From PALSA-1316 sp964499365 (GTDB lineage: Bacteria > Nitrospirota > Thermodesulfovibrionia > Thermodesulfovibrionales > UBA6898), in the NCBI GenBank assembly GCA_964499365.1, contig CAZCKU010000011.1, forward strand, positions 111,030 to 175,029: a DNA stretch of 64,000 nucleotides, read 5' to 3'. The translations under genes were made by a program, and so were the position numbers. Of this stretch, positions 23,144 through 30,771 are shown piece after piece (within the stretch, counting starts at the first letter, position 1; every line of letters starts with the position of its first letter). Below the pieces are notes generated by a model that saw only the letters and a list, made by a program, of their open reading frames with translations, had not been told where the DNA came from and did not search any database.

Positions 23144-23383
23144 CTATCGCGTACCCTTGTCCTGAAGGCCCATCAGCCTGCCCTTTTCCCTGTCCGCAAC
23201 ACGGCGGACATCACCGAGGCATCACCGTCCAAGGGGGTGGTTGGCCGTGCAGTTGCAGGCACCCTGCTGTTTCTCATGCAGTATCCTCTGCAGGATGAGC
23301 GACGTGCCGCCGTTCTCCAGGACATCCCTGGTAATATCCTCCTGTGTGTAACCAAAACAGTAGCAGACAAGGTCTTTTTCCAT
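23144..23383 (-). CDS. Candidate selenoprotein: BFD/CopZ-N-like Fe-S protein with in-frame UGA (Sec54)
   Basis: 79 residues if the TGA at 23224-23222 is read as selenocysteine. Before it: MEKDLVCYCFGYTQEDITRD and ACNCTANHPLGR. After it: CLGDVRRVADREKGRLMG, then TAG at 23144. Family members known to me (N-terminal Fe-S domain of CopZ, BFD-like) have CxC...CxC...CCLGDV; here the first Cys of CC is the UGA. A perfect stem-loop begins 11 nt after UGA (see 23191-23210). Reading through leaves 8 nt to ccdA; stopping at UGA leaves an 86-nt gap with conserved-looking codons. It lies inside the arsenic operon, and selD with its own UGA is nearby. A natural truncation at UGA is the alternative. Confidence 0.8.
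23191..23210 (-). promoter_or_regulatory. Candidate bacterial SECIS element
   Basis: On the minus strand the UGA is followed by 11 nt, then arms TGTCCGC and GCGGACA around the 6-nt loop CGTGTT. A 7-bp perfect stem at that spacing with a G and U in the loop closely parallels the fdhF SECIS, which also begins 11 nt after its UGA. Confidence 0.7.
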
Positions 23384-23393
23384 GACGGTCCTG

Positions 23394-23774
23394 CTATATG
23401 CCGGCCTCTTTGAGTATCGGCACAATCTCGTTATACCCGTAAAAGCCTATATGGCGGTGAATCTCCCTGCCGTTTCTGTCCAGAAATACCTGGGTGGGTA
23501 TCAGTCTGACGCCGAATTTTCTGGCTGTCGCCCCGTCCTTGCGGACATCGATGAACAGTACCTCAAGTCTGCCTTTATAGCTGGTCCTCAGTTTCTCCAT
23601 GACGGGCTTCATCTGCTCGCACGGGCTGCAGCCGATTGAGCCCAGTTCGAGCATGACGAACTTTCCTTCCTTCTGCGCCTTAAGCAGCAGAGGTTCAACG
23701 TCTGCTGCACCGGCAGCCCCATACAGGGCACCCATGCAGATGAAGATTGCGATACGGATGAATTGTGTCACCAT
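23394..23774 (-). CDS. Secreted thioredoxin-fold protein
   Basis: 126 residues with a signal peptide (IRIAIFICMGALYGAAGAADV) and a thioredoxin fold: active site GCSPCEQMKP, later cis-Pro loop RLIPTQVFLDRNGREI. The CSPC motif suits a periplasmic reductant or disulfide isomerase. It stands between acr3 and the selenoprotein frame, 10 nt upstream of the latter, and ccdA follows. Together these look like a thiol relay across the membrane, attached to arsenic resistance. Confidence 0.88.
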   Translation of the reverse strand: MVTQFIRIAIFICMGALYGAAGAADVEPLLLKAQKEGKFVMLELGSIGCSPCEQMKPVMEKLRTSYKGRLEVLFIDVRKDGATARKFGVRLIPTQVFLDRNGREIHRHIGFYGYNEIVPILKEAGI

Positions 23775-23790
23775 GCGCCTCCTGATGCGG

Positions 23791-24870
23791 TTAGAGTGTT
23801 TCTGTCGACTTTACCCTGCAGTAACCGACAGTAAAATATTTCTTCTGGAATAGGAGTGCCACATTCACGAGCCCGATCAGGACCGGCACCTCGACGAGGG
23901 GTCCGATGACCGCTGCAAAGGCCGCTCCCGAGTTGATGCCGAACACTGCCACGGCTACTGCTATGGCAAGTTCAAAGTTGTTGCTCGCCGCGGTAAAGGA
24001 GAGCGTTGCCGTTTTGGGGTAGTCTGCCCCGATCTTCTTTCCGAGGAAGAACGAGACCAGAAACATGACCACAAAATAGATCAGGAGCGGAATTGCAATA
24101 CGTACGACGTCCAGCGGCAGCCTGACGATGTAACTGCCTTTCAGCGAAAACATGACAAGAATTGTGAAGAGCAGAAAGATGAGGGTGATTGGGCTTATCT
24201 TCGGTATAAAGCTCTTCTCATACCACTCCCGGCTTTTGACCTTCAGCAGGACAAAGCGGGTGATCATACCTGCCAGAAACGGTATGCCAAGATAGATAAA
24301 GACGCTTTCTGCGATCTGCCCCATGGTTATGTTCACGACCACGCCTTTCAGCCCAAGCCACGACGGCAGGACGGTAATGAAAATATAGGCGTAGACAGAG
24401 AAAAAAAGCACTTGAAAGATGGAATTGAAGGCGACAAGACCTGCTGCATACTCGGTATCACCGCAGGCGAGATCATTCCATACGATCACCATGGCAATGC
24501 AACGGGCAAGACCGATCATGATCAGGCCAACCATATATTCGGGATACCCCGAAAGAAAGGCGATTGCCAAAAAGAACATCAGAATTGGCCCGATGACCCA
24601 GTTTTGTATAAGTGAGAGCAGAAGAATCTTCTTATTTCTAAAGACTTCCCCCAGCTCCTCGTACTTCACCTTTGCCAGCGGCGGATACATCATCAGGATG
24701 AGCCCGATGGCGATCGGTATATTCGTGGTGCCGGCCTGGAACCGGTTGATGAAGCCTTCTGTCCCCGGGATGAAATACCCCAGTCCGACGCCAAAGGCCA
24801 TGGCGCCGAATATCCAGAGGGTGAGGTAGCGGTCGAGGAATGAAAGTCTCTTGCCTGTTTTTTCTGTCAT
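23791..24870 (-). CDS. acr3: Acr3-family arsenite efflux permease
   Basis: 359 residues, about ten membrane helices, with the Acr3 signature in helix 4 (GLARCIAMVIVWNDLACGD), whose Cys is required for arsenite transport in studied members. Other family blocks: NWVIGPILMFFLA and SFTAASNNFELAIAVAVAVFG. It overlaps arsC by 4 nt (ATGA), so the reductase and exporter are translationally coupled. It exports arsenite made by ArsC or by ArrA activity. Confidence 0.95.
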   Translation of the reverse strand: MTEKTGKRLSFLDRYLTLWIFGAMAFGVGLGYFIPGTEGFINRFQAGTTNIPIAIGLILMMYPPLAKVKYEELGEVFRNKKILLLSLIQNWVIGPILMFFLAIAFLSGYPEYMVGLIMIGLARCIAMVIVWNDLACGDTEYAAGLVAFNSIFQVLFFSVYAYIFITVLPSWLGLKGVVVNITMGQIAESVFIYLGIPFLAGMITRFVLLKVKSREWYEKSFIPKISPITLIFLLFTILVMFSLKGSYIVRLPLDVVRIAIPLLIYFVVMFLVSFFLGKKIGADYPKTATLSFTAASNNFELAIAVAVAVFGINSGAAFAAVIGPLVEVPVLIGLVNVALLFQKKYFTVGYCRVKSTETL

Positions 24871-25298
24871 GGCTTTCCCCCTTCGGCCAGAGAATGTATG
24901 AGTGCAGCGACTCTCCTGTTGATCTCACTCCGCGCCTTCCTGAATTCGTTCATGACTTCCTCCTCTGTTCCGGCGGCGCTGACCGGATCGTCAATCGGCC
25001 AATGCACGCGGCGTATCCCCGGCGGCGTCATGGGGCAGGACGCCTCAGCATTCCCGCAGAGGGTTACGATGATGTCCATTGCCTGCAGGAGTTCAGGGTC
25101 TATTCCTTTTGATTGCTGGTTCGTAATATCCATGCCGCTCTCTTTCATGACCGCAATGGCTCCCGGATGCACGATGCCGGCCGGCATCAGCCCTGCACTA
25201 TGGGGCTCTATCAGGTCTTTGCCAAGGTTCCGTGCAAACCCTTCGGCCATCTGGGAGCGGCAGGTATTGCCGGTGCAGAGGAACATCACCTTTGTCAT
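24867..25298 (-). CDS. arsC: Thioredoxin-type arsenate reductase (low-molecular-weight phosphatase fold)
   Basis: 143 residues from the ATG at 25298, chosen because GGGAGGT precedes it and its ATGA overlaps the arsR stop. The N-terminal P-loop is VMFLCTGNTCRSQMAEGFAR; the second and third redox Cys lie in IIVTLCGNAEASCPMTP. This is the ArsC group that uses thioredoxin or a similar thiol partner. It converts arsenate to arsenite in the cytoplasm before Acr3 export. The two thioredoxin-like genes of the operon could regenerate it. Confidence 0.95.
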   Translation of the reverse strand: MTKVMFLCTGNTCRSQMAEGFARNLGKDLIEPHSAGLMPAGIVHPGAIAVMKESGMDITNQQSKGIDPELLQAMDIIVTLCGNAEASCPMTPPGIRRVHWPIDDPVSAAGTEEEVMNEFRKARSEINRRVAALIHSLAEGGKP

Positions 25299-25678
25299 CG
25301 GCACCTCCCGGCGCATCTCTTCCTGTTTGTCAGAGCGACGACATTGTCCCGGGAGGTCTTTACCTGCAGAAAATCGTCGAGCCTTTTTCTGTCAGCGGCG
25401 GCTGCCTCGTCCGATATCCTTTCGATGACGGACAGCAGAAGAAATCTTCTGAAATAGTCCGAATCATCAAGCCGGTAATGTGTCCAGCGGCCCTGCTTCC
25501 GGTCCTTGATGAAGCCTGCCTCTTTTAACGTATTCAGATGAAAAGAGACCTTGGGCTGGCTCATATCCAGGCCGGATACAATATCGCAGACGCAGAGTTC
25601 CCCGCCCTCGAGGAGTTTGATGATCCTGAGCCGTATCTCCTCGGAGAGGGCCTTGAGCATGACGAGCAGTTCCTCCAT
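25295..25678 (-). CDS. arsR: ArsR-type arsenic-responsive repressor
   Basis: 127 residues. The metalloid-binding helix has the classical ELCVCDIV motif (As(III) ligands), followed by the helix-turn-helix LDMSQPKVSFHLNTLKEAG and wing KQGRWTHYRLDD. The tail KRCAGRC adds two Cys. It overlaps arsC by 4 nt and begins 3 nt after the disulfide-protein gene. It most likely binds the palindrome at 26907-26934 and is released when arsenite binds. Confidence 0.95.
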   Translation of the reverse strand: MEELLVMLKALSEEIRLRIIKLLEGGELCVCDIVSGLDMSQPKVSFHLNTLKEAGFIKDRKQGRWTHYRLDDSDYFRRFLLLSVIERISDEAAAADRKRLDDFLQVKTSRDNVVALTNRKRCAGRCR

Positions 25679-25680
25679 GG

Positions 25681-25920
25681 TCAGGCCTCTTCCTGAATCA
25701 TGGCCCTTACTTTTTTAAGGTCCGGCAGAGGCTTCCCCGAGTGCTTGAGCTTTCCGTTGACGACGAGTCCCGGTGTCGACATGGTATATTTCATGATCTC
25801 CTGAATGTCAGAAATCTTTTCGACATTCGCCGTGATACCGAGTTCCGCCACTGCCTTGTTTGCCAGGTCTGCCATCGTCGTGCAATTGGCACATCCCGGT
25901 CCCAATACCTTGATATCCAT
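25681..25920 (-). CDS. Redox-active disulfide protein 2-type small thioredoxin
   Basis: 79 residues: active site GPGCANCTTMADLANKAV at the N-terminus and the thioredoxin-like ending MSTPGLVVNGKLKHSGKPLP with its cis-Pro. This is the short MTH895/TIGR00412-like group, often encoded beside ArsP-type permeases. It lies between the permease and arsR, 9 and 2 nt away respectively. It may reduce ArsC or the permease's Cys, but that is inference. Confidence 0.9.
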   Translation of the reverse strand: MDIKVLGPGCANCTTMADLANKAVAELGITANVEKISDIQEIMKYTMSTPGLVVNGKLKHSGKPLPDLKKVRAMIQEEA

Positions 25921-25929
25921 AGTATCCTC

Positions 25930-26880
25930 CTATAAAATTGCGTTGAACAGGTAGCCGACCGCCATGATAGTGACGGTCATGATTCCGACAAATACGGCAA
26001 GCAGTCTTAACTTCAATACCTTTCTCAAAATGATCATTTCAGGCAGAGAAAGGGCCGTGACCGCCATCATGAAGGCAAGCACGGTTCCCATGCTCATCCC
26101 CTTCTCCATAAGAGCGTAAACGATCGGGATGACACCTGCTGCGTTGGAGTAGAGGGGTACGCCAAGTGCCACGGCTGTTGGCACGGCAAAGGGGTTCTGG
26201 GGTCCCGCGTACTTCACCAGGAAGTCCTGCGGAACATAGCCATGGATGAAACCCCCGATGCCGATGGCGGCGATGACATACAGCCATACCTTTTTCAGTA
26301 TATCGAGCGTGCTCCATCGTGCTCCGATGAGCCTTTCCCTGAAGGTGGGCTGTGTTATCGCCTGCCCCTCACCCATACGGATCTGGAAGACATACTCTTC
26401 GACCCATTTTTCGAGTTTCAGGCCGCCGATTGTCATCCCTCCCAGGATTGCCACCAGCAGACCTGTCCCAATATAAATAGCGGTCACCTTCCATCCGAAG
26501 AGACTCCAGAGCAGCACTATTGCTACTTCGTTTACCATCGGGGAGGATATCAGGAAGGAGAAGGTCACGCCGAGGGGAACGCCTGCCTCGACAAAGCCGA
26601 TGAAGAGTGGCACTGCAGAGCAGGAACAGAAAGGCGTGACAACGCCGAGAAGGGCAGCAAGGATATTCCCGGCGAACTTCTTCCTGTGGGCAAGAAGCTT
26701 CCTCGTTTTTTCAGGCGGGAAATAGCTCCTTATAAAGGATATGACGAATATGATGACTGCAAGGAGGAGAAAAATTTTCAGGGTATCGTAGATAAAGAAA
26801 TTAAGCGCATCCGCGAATCGTGAGCCATGATCAAGGCCGGCAAAGTCATATGTCACATAGGATGCAAAGTCTTTCAGCAC
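25930..26880 (-). CDS. ArsP-like permease (COG0701/DUF318)
   Basis: 316 residues, about eight membrane helices. The family motif GVVTPFCSCSAVPLFIGFVEAGVP and its repeat FAVPTAVALGVPLYSNAAGV are both present; CSCS in ArsP proteins takes part in organoarsenical export. The second repeat lacks the Cys group. It is the first gene behind the ArsR-type operator, so it is under arsenic control. Substrate could be methylarsenite or another trivalent species; related permeases export other metals. Confidence 0.87.
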   Translation of the reverse strand: MLKDFASYVTYDFAGLDHGSRFADALNFFIYDTLKIFLLLAVIIFVISFIRSYFPPEKTRKLLAHRKKFAGNILAALLGVVTPFCSCSAVPLFIGFVEAGVPLGVTFSFLISSPMVNEVAIVLLWSLFGWKVTAIYIGTGLLVAILGGMTIGGLKLEKWVEEYVFQIRMGEGQAITQPTFRERLIGARWSTLDILKKVWLYVIAAIGIGGFIHGYVPQDFLVKYAGPQNPFAVPTAVALGVPLYSNAAGVIPIVYALMEKGMSMGTVLAFMMAVTALSLPEMIILRKVLKLRLLAVFVGIMTVTIMAVGYLFNAIL

Positions 26881-26906
26881 TGAAGCCCTCCTGAGGCGGT
26901 ATCTGC

Positions 26907-26939
26907 TTATATATCAACACAAGTTGATGTATAAGTCAA
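26907..26939 (-). promoter_or_regulatory. Arsenic operon promoter with ArsR operator
   Basis: Minus strand TTGACT (26939-26934), 17 bp, TGATAT (26916-26911). A palindrome with 12-bp arms, one mismatch and a 4-bp centre (26907-26934, core ATCAAC-ACAA-GTTGAT) fills the spacer and -10. The ATCAA-N-TTGAT pattern is typical of ArsR sites, and its place would block RNA polymerase. It begins 27 nt upstream of the permease ATG. Confidence 0.85.
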
Positions 26940-27065
26940 GCGTTCAGTGATAATGCATTGTATTTAAAGCTCTTTAGTAAATGAGCAATAACATGTAATT
27001 TATATGTCTTCAGAGGTCTCTTTTTAATTAGAGTCAGTGTATAAAGTAAGGTTTGTCAACCTCGG

Positions 27066-27150
27066 GCCTGCCTGCCGGCAGGCAGGCTTGACCCGGGGAT
27101 CCAGAAACAATTGAAAACAATGGATTCCCGCCGCGAGAATGACGGCTAAA
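27066..27150. repeat. 22-bp perfect palindrome followed by a dispersed-repeat-like segment
   Basis: The palindrome at 27066-27087 (half GCCTGCCTGCC) is followed by TTGACCCGGGGATCCAG (27088-27104) and TGGATTCCCGCCGCGAGAAT (27121-27140). The last two fragments pair as GGATCCA/TGGATTCC-type arms common in intergenic repeats of many bacteria. It sits between the two divergent arsenic promoters and carries no gene. The rest of 26940-27233 is AT-rich and shows nothing else. Confidence 0.6.
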
Positions 27151-27233
27151 AACAAGATGACAATTTATACGCAGACACTCATTAAGGTTGGACCTTCCGG
27201 AGGGGGTGTTTTAATCTGACAGCAGGAATTCCC

Positions 27234-27276
27234 TTGACAATACATGCAAACATTCTTATATTATGATGCAAGAATG
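27234..27276 (+). promoter_or_regulatory. Promoter and operator-like repeat of the second arsR
   Basis: TTGACA (27234-27239), 17 bp, TATATT (27257-27262), a near-consensus sigma-70 promoter. An inverted repeat CATTCTT (27251-27257) and AAGAATG (27270-27276) brackets the -10 and start, suiting autorepression by the ArsR-family protein. Confidence 0.8.
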
Positions 27277-27293
27277 GATAGTCAGGGGGAAGT

Positions 27294-27683
27294 GTGCTGT
27301 CTCCGTCGGAAAAAATAGAGCTTTTGAAGATCATCGCCCATCCGGTGAGGATCAGGATTCTCGAAGAGCTCATCAAAGGGGTTAAGTGCGTCAGCGACTT
27401 CGAGGATTTCCTTGAGATCAGCCAGCCGAACGTGTCCCAGCATCTGTCCCTCCTGAGGCGATACGGCGTTGTTGATTTTTACGTCGACGGCCGGCTCAAG
27501 TGTTATTTCCTCCGGGACCCCATGATCCCCGACCTTATCGGTGTCATTAACAAGGAATATAAAGAGGAGCTTCCCTCCCCCCCCTGCTGCCCGGTGACAA
27601 AAAGGGGTACGTATCCGGGCAAGCGGGAAGGGCGGAAGGCACGGGCAGTGCAGCCGACAGCGGAGGCTGCCGGCTGTTCTTAA
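27294..27683 (+). CDS. ArsR-family regulator, CVSDFE subtype
   Basis: 129 residues from a GTG; no in-frame ATG is available upstream because a TAG intervenes, and GGGGGA lies 3 nt before. The helix-turn-helix (FLEISQPNVSQHLSLLRRYG) and wing (VDGRLKCYFLRD) are typical. In place of ELCVC it has KCVSDFEDF, with CC in the tail (SPPCCPV) and a last Cys, a different metal-site layout from the arsR in the divergent operon. Its downstream neighbours are selD and a TSUP permease, so it may control selenium or sulfur-linked genes as well as respond to arsenic or a thiophilic metal. Confidence 0.88.
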   Translation: MLSPSEKIELLKIIAHPVRIRILEELIKGVKCVSDFEDFLEISQPNVSQHLSLLRRYGVVDFYVDGRLKCYFLRDPMIPDLIGVINKEYKEELPSPPCCPVTKRGTYPGKREGRKARAVQPTAEAAGCS

Positions 27684-27766
27684 TCGGAAATTCTGTTTAT
27701 GATGGTGACATATCAGGAGTGATGCAATACATAGACTCTCAGGGAAAACCTGAAGAAGGAGGCAAT

Positions 27767-28813
27767 ATGGACATCAGGCTTACAGAACTCTCAAGCTGCG
27801 CGGGCTGAGCGGCAAAATTCAGTCCTTTGGACCTGTCCCACGTGCTGGGGCAGCTGCCTGCTATTACAGACAAGAACGTACTGGTAGGATCATCGAACGC
27901 CGACGACGCCGGGGTATACCGGATCACCGACGATGTTGCGGTTGTCCTGACCACAGACTTCTTTACACCGATCGTGGACGACCCGTATTGGTTCGGCGCG
28001 ATTGCCGCTGCCAACTCGCTCTCCGATGTATGGGCCATGGGCGGAAGGCCGACGGTCGCCCTGAATCTTGCCATGTTTCCGAGCAGCCCCGAGTTTTTCC
28101 CTTCGCTGCAGAGGGTGATGCAGGGCGGCATCGACAAAATGACAGAGGCGGGGGTTTCCATCATCGGCGGTCATACGATCAAGGACAAGGAGCCGAAATT
28201 CGGCTACACGGTCATGGGGCTCATCCATCCGGACAGGGTTCTCGACAATTCGAAGGCAAAGCCCGGGGATGCGCTGATACTCACAAAAAAAATAGGGACC
28301 GGCATCGTCTCGACCGGGGTGAAGGCCGGCATGTGCAGCGCTGCGGTGATCGAGGAGTTTACCCTCTCGATGGCCGCGCTGAACAGAAGGGCCGGCGAGA
28401 TCATGATGGAGATTGGCGTAAACACGGCAACGGATATCACCGGCTTCGGACTCATCGGGCACCTCAACGAGGTGCTTACCGCCAGCAGGTGCACGGCGCG
28501 CATTCACTCCGGACAAGTCCCCTTCTTTGATGAGGCGGTGCGGCTCATCAGGAACGGCATTGCCCCCGGCGGAACACTGGGGAACCTGAAGATGTATAAC
28601 CAGCATGTTGCATGGGCCGGTGATGTCCCCGAGCATGAAAAGGTGCTCCTGAATGACGCACAGACCTCGGGGGGACTGCTCATCTTCGTGCCGCAGGAAA
28701 AGAAGGCAGCGCTGATCGCGGCCCTGCAGAAGGAAAATATCCTGGCTGCCCACATCGGCGATCTGGTTGAAGGAGCTGCGAAAGAAGACAAACATATCAT
28801 TGTAGAGCGCTGA
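27767..28813 (+). CDS. selD: Selenide water dikinase, itself a selenoprotein (in-frame UGA, Sec14)
   Basis: 348 residues from the ATG at 27767 (AAGGAGG upstream) if TGA at 27806-27808 is read as Sec: MDIRLTELSSCAG-U-AAKF. Position 14 corresponds to the catalytic Cys/Sec of SelD, which is Sec in many organisms. Downstream the ATP-grasp-like AIR-synthase fold is intact (VGSSNADDAGVYRITDDVAVV, DFFTPIVDDPYWFGAIAAANS, NTATDITGFGLIGHL). A small hairpin (CAGTCC/GGACCTG, 27820-27835) begins 11 nt after UGA, as for SECIS. SelD makes selenophosphate for Sec and selenouridine. Gene callers would start at a TTG at 27827 and lose the active site. Confidence 0.95.
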
Positions 28814-28820
28814 CAGATTC

Positions 28821-29600
28821 ATGGGGCTCTACCTGTTTCTCTGGACAGCCGGCTCGATCGTCGGCTTCTTTTCAGGACTGCTCGGGATAGGCGGGGGCAT
28901 ACTCATGTTCCCGCTGCTCCTCTATGTCCCCGCCCTTTTCGGCCTTGGGCCGATCGGCGTCAAGAGCATCACCGGGTTGACGATGATCCAGGGTTTTTTT
29001 GCGTCACTCTCGGCGATGTTCTTTTACAACAGGCACAACCTGGTCAACCGGCCCCTTGTCCTGACCCTGGGCCTTTCGCTCTTCATGTCTTCGCTGGCAG
29101 GGTCCTTTGTCTCAAAAATTGTCCCTGACAAACCGCTCCTGTTTATCTTCGGGGCCCTCGCGTTCGTCGCGTCGATCATGATGCTCATCCCCCGGAGTTA
29201 TGCCAAGGACGAATTGACCGGGGATGCAGTGTCGTTCCACCGGCCGACCGCGATTGTCATCGGGGTGACCATCGGCTTCCTGATCGGACTGGTCGGACAG
29301 GGTGGCGCCTTCATCATCATCCCTCTGCTTCTGTATGTGCTGAAGATCCCGCTGAGGGTTGCTCTCGGCAGCACCCTGGCCATCGGTCTTTTTTCCTCGT
29401 CAGCAGGGCTTGTCGGAAAGGTGGCAACAGGACAGGTGCCGTTTCATATGGCGGCAGTGCTCCTGCTCGGCGCAATACCCGCTGCCCAGCTCGGCAGCAT
29501 CGCAGGGAAAAAGACAAAGACACACTATCTGCGGTGGCTGCTGGCGGTGATCATCATCTGCACAGCGGTCAAGATCTGGACAGATATACTGAAGGGATAA
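28821..29600 (+). CDS. TSUP (TauE/SafE) membrane permease
   Basis: 259 residues, seven to eight membrane helices, with the two repeated TSUP motifs: GFFSGLLGIGGGILMFPLLL at the start and GFLIGLVGQGGAFIIIPLLL in the second half. Members carry small sulfur compounds such as sulfite or sulfoacetate; the substrate is rarely known. It starts 7 nt after selD, so cotranscription is expected, which raises the possibility of a selenium oxyanion or sulfur substrate. That link is inference from position alone. Confidence 0.85.
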   Translation: MGLYLFLWTAGSIVGFFSGLLGIGGGILMFPLLLYVPALFGLGPIGVKSITGLTMIQGFFASLSAMFFYNRHNLVNRPLVLTLGLSLFMSSLAGSFVSKIVPDKPLLFIFGALAFVASIMMLIPRSYAKDELTGDAVSFHRPTAIVIGVTIGFLIGLVGQGGAFIIIPLLLYVLKIPLRVALGSTLAIGLFSSSAGLVGKVATGQVPFHMAAVLLLGAIPAAQLGSIAGKKTKTHYLRWLLAVIIICTAVKIWTDILKG

Positions 29601-29620
29601 TGGATGACAATATTTGCAGT

Positions 29621-29680
29621 AAAAATCTCCCCTCACCCCTCTCCGTAATCATAACTCTCCCTTTACTCCCTCTTATCCAG
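29621..29680. repeat. Second, degenerate copy of the AAAATCTCCCC repeat
   Basis: AAAAATCTCCCCTCACCCCT matches the left end of the 2796-2872 element, followed by a C/T-rich stretch. It fills part of the space between convergent genes. The remaining bases to 29799 show a second G-rich strip (29759-29785) and no gene. Confidence 0.5.
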
Positions 29681-29799
29681 ATATTTCAATAGGTTCTGAA
29701 TTGTCCGGTCAAGCCGGACGATAACGGCATTGTGATATTTGATTGCCGGGTTAATAGTAAGAGGGGCAAAGGGGGAGTCCGGGGGCGTTATTCCAAGGA

Positions 29800-30756
29800 T
29801 CAGCGGCCCTGTATTTTGTTCTTGGCCTTCTGAAGCTCTTCTTCGTAGAGCTCCCTGTAACAGTCGGGGCAGATGCCATGGGAGAATTCAGTATCGGTCT
29901 GTTCCCTGAGGTATTCTTCGATGTTGACCCAATTCTCCTTCGGTGAGTCCGGGGCCTCGGCCTTGATCTTTCTGCAGTGGCTGCAGATCGGGAGGATGCC
30001 CTCCAGTTTGCTGATGAGAGACTGTGCCTCGTGAAGGTCACGGACCCGCGCAATCAGCCTGGTCCCGAGGAACCAGATGATCAGGAACCCGGCCGACAGG
30101 AAGAACAGATGGATAAGAATGATCTTCTGATCATGGACCTTTATGGCTGTCTGGAAGGGGGTATAACTGAATGAGACACTGATGCCTCCCCGTATATCGC
30201 CTGTCTTGTATCCCTGTTTTTCGTGGCATTGCAGGCAGGGGGCATCCACCTTCAGCGGCGCCATATAGCGGAAGAGCTCCTTCCCTGATATCTGCACGAG
30301 CGTTGTATCCTCAGGGGCGCCGGCTTCAAACGCCCTCAGCGCTTCGGTTTCCCAGTCATCCGCCCTGTTCTGGGGACGGATCGGCTTGAGGCTCGTAATA
30401 TGCGCCTGTATGTCGTTCTTTTCCCGGAGGATTTCGGAAACCAGTCTGGTCATATAGGCGGGATTGATCTTGGTGAGCCGCATGCCTCCGGTGGTAACAA
30501 CGTCCCGCAGGGGGTCTTCGAGATAGGGGTTCGGCTGGATCTTTCCGGTCACCGGGACATAGACGCCGCCATGCTCAGCATTCCATTTTCGGGTCGCAAC
30601 GATCGTCTGAAAAAAGGACCGCCCCATAACCGTGGCGAGCTCCCTGTACTGTTCCCTGGCATCCCGGATGTTCAGAACGAGCGAGACAGCGGAGGTCACC
30701 AGGAAAAAAATACTGATGATCAGGAGGTACTGCTTTATTTTATATTCGGCATTCAT
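29800..30756 (-). CDS. Membrane DUF3365 heme-type sensor with C-terminal Cys domain
   Basis: 318 residues: an N-terminal membrane helix, a periplasmic DUF3365/Tll0287-like domain with WNAEHGGVYVPVTG, NPAYMTR and a heme-type CLQCH, then a second membrane helix (about 210-232). The cytoplasmic end is the small motif GILPICSHCRKIK...EYL...FSHGICPDC, a four-Cys module commonly found at the end of receiver proteins. It lacks kinase parts. It lies 15 nt after the hybrid kinase gene on the same strand and its sensor domain matches that of the larger kinase, so it is likely a heme-based redox or gas sensor working with them. Confidence 0.8.
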   Translation of the reverse strand: MNAEYKIKQYLLIISIFFLVTSAVSLVLNIRDAREQYRELATVMGRSFFQTIVATRKWNAEHGGVYVPVTGKIQPNPYLEDPLRDVVTTGGMRLTKINPAYMTRLVSEILREKNDIQAHITSLKPIRPQNRADDWETEALRAFEAGAPEDTTLVQISGKELFRYMAPLKVDAPCLQCHEKQGYKTGDIRGGISVSFSYTPFQTAIKVHDQKIILIHLFFLSAGFLIIWFLGTRLIARVRDLHEAQSLISKLEGILPICSHCRKIKAEAPDSPKENWVNIEEYLREQTDTEFSHGICPDCYRELYEEELQKAKNKIQGR

Positions 30757-30771
30757 TCTGCGACCCGGCCT

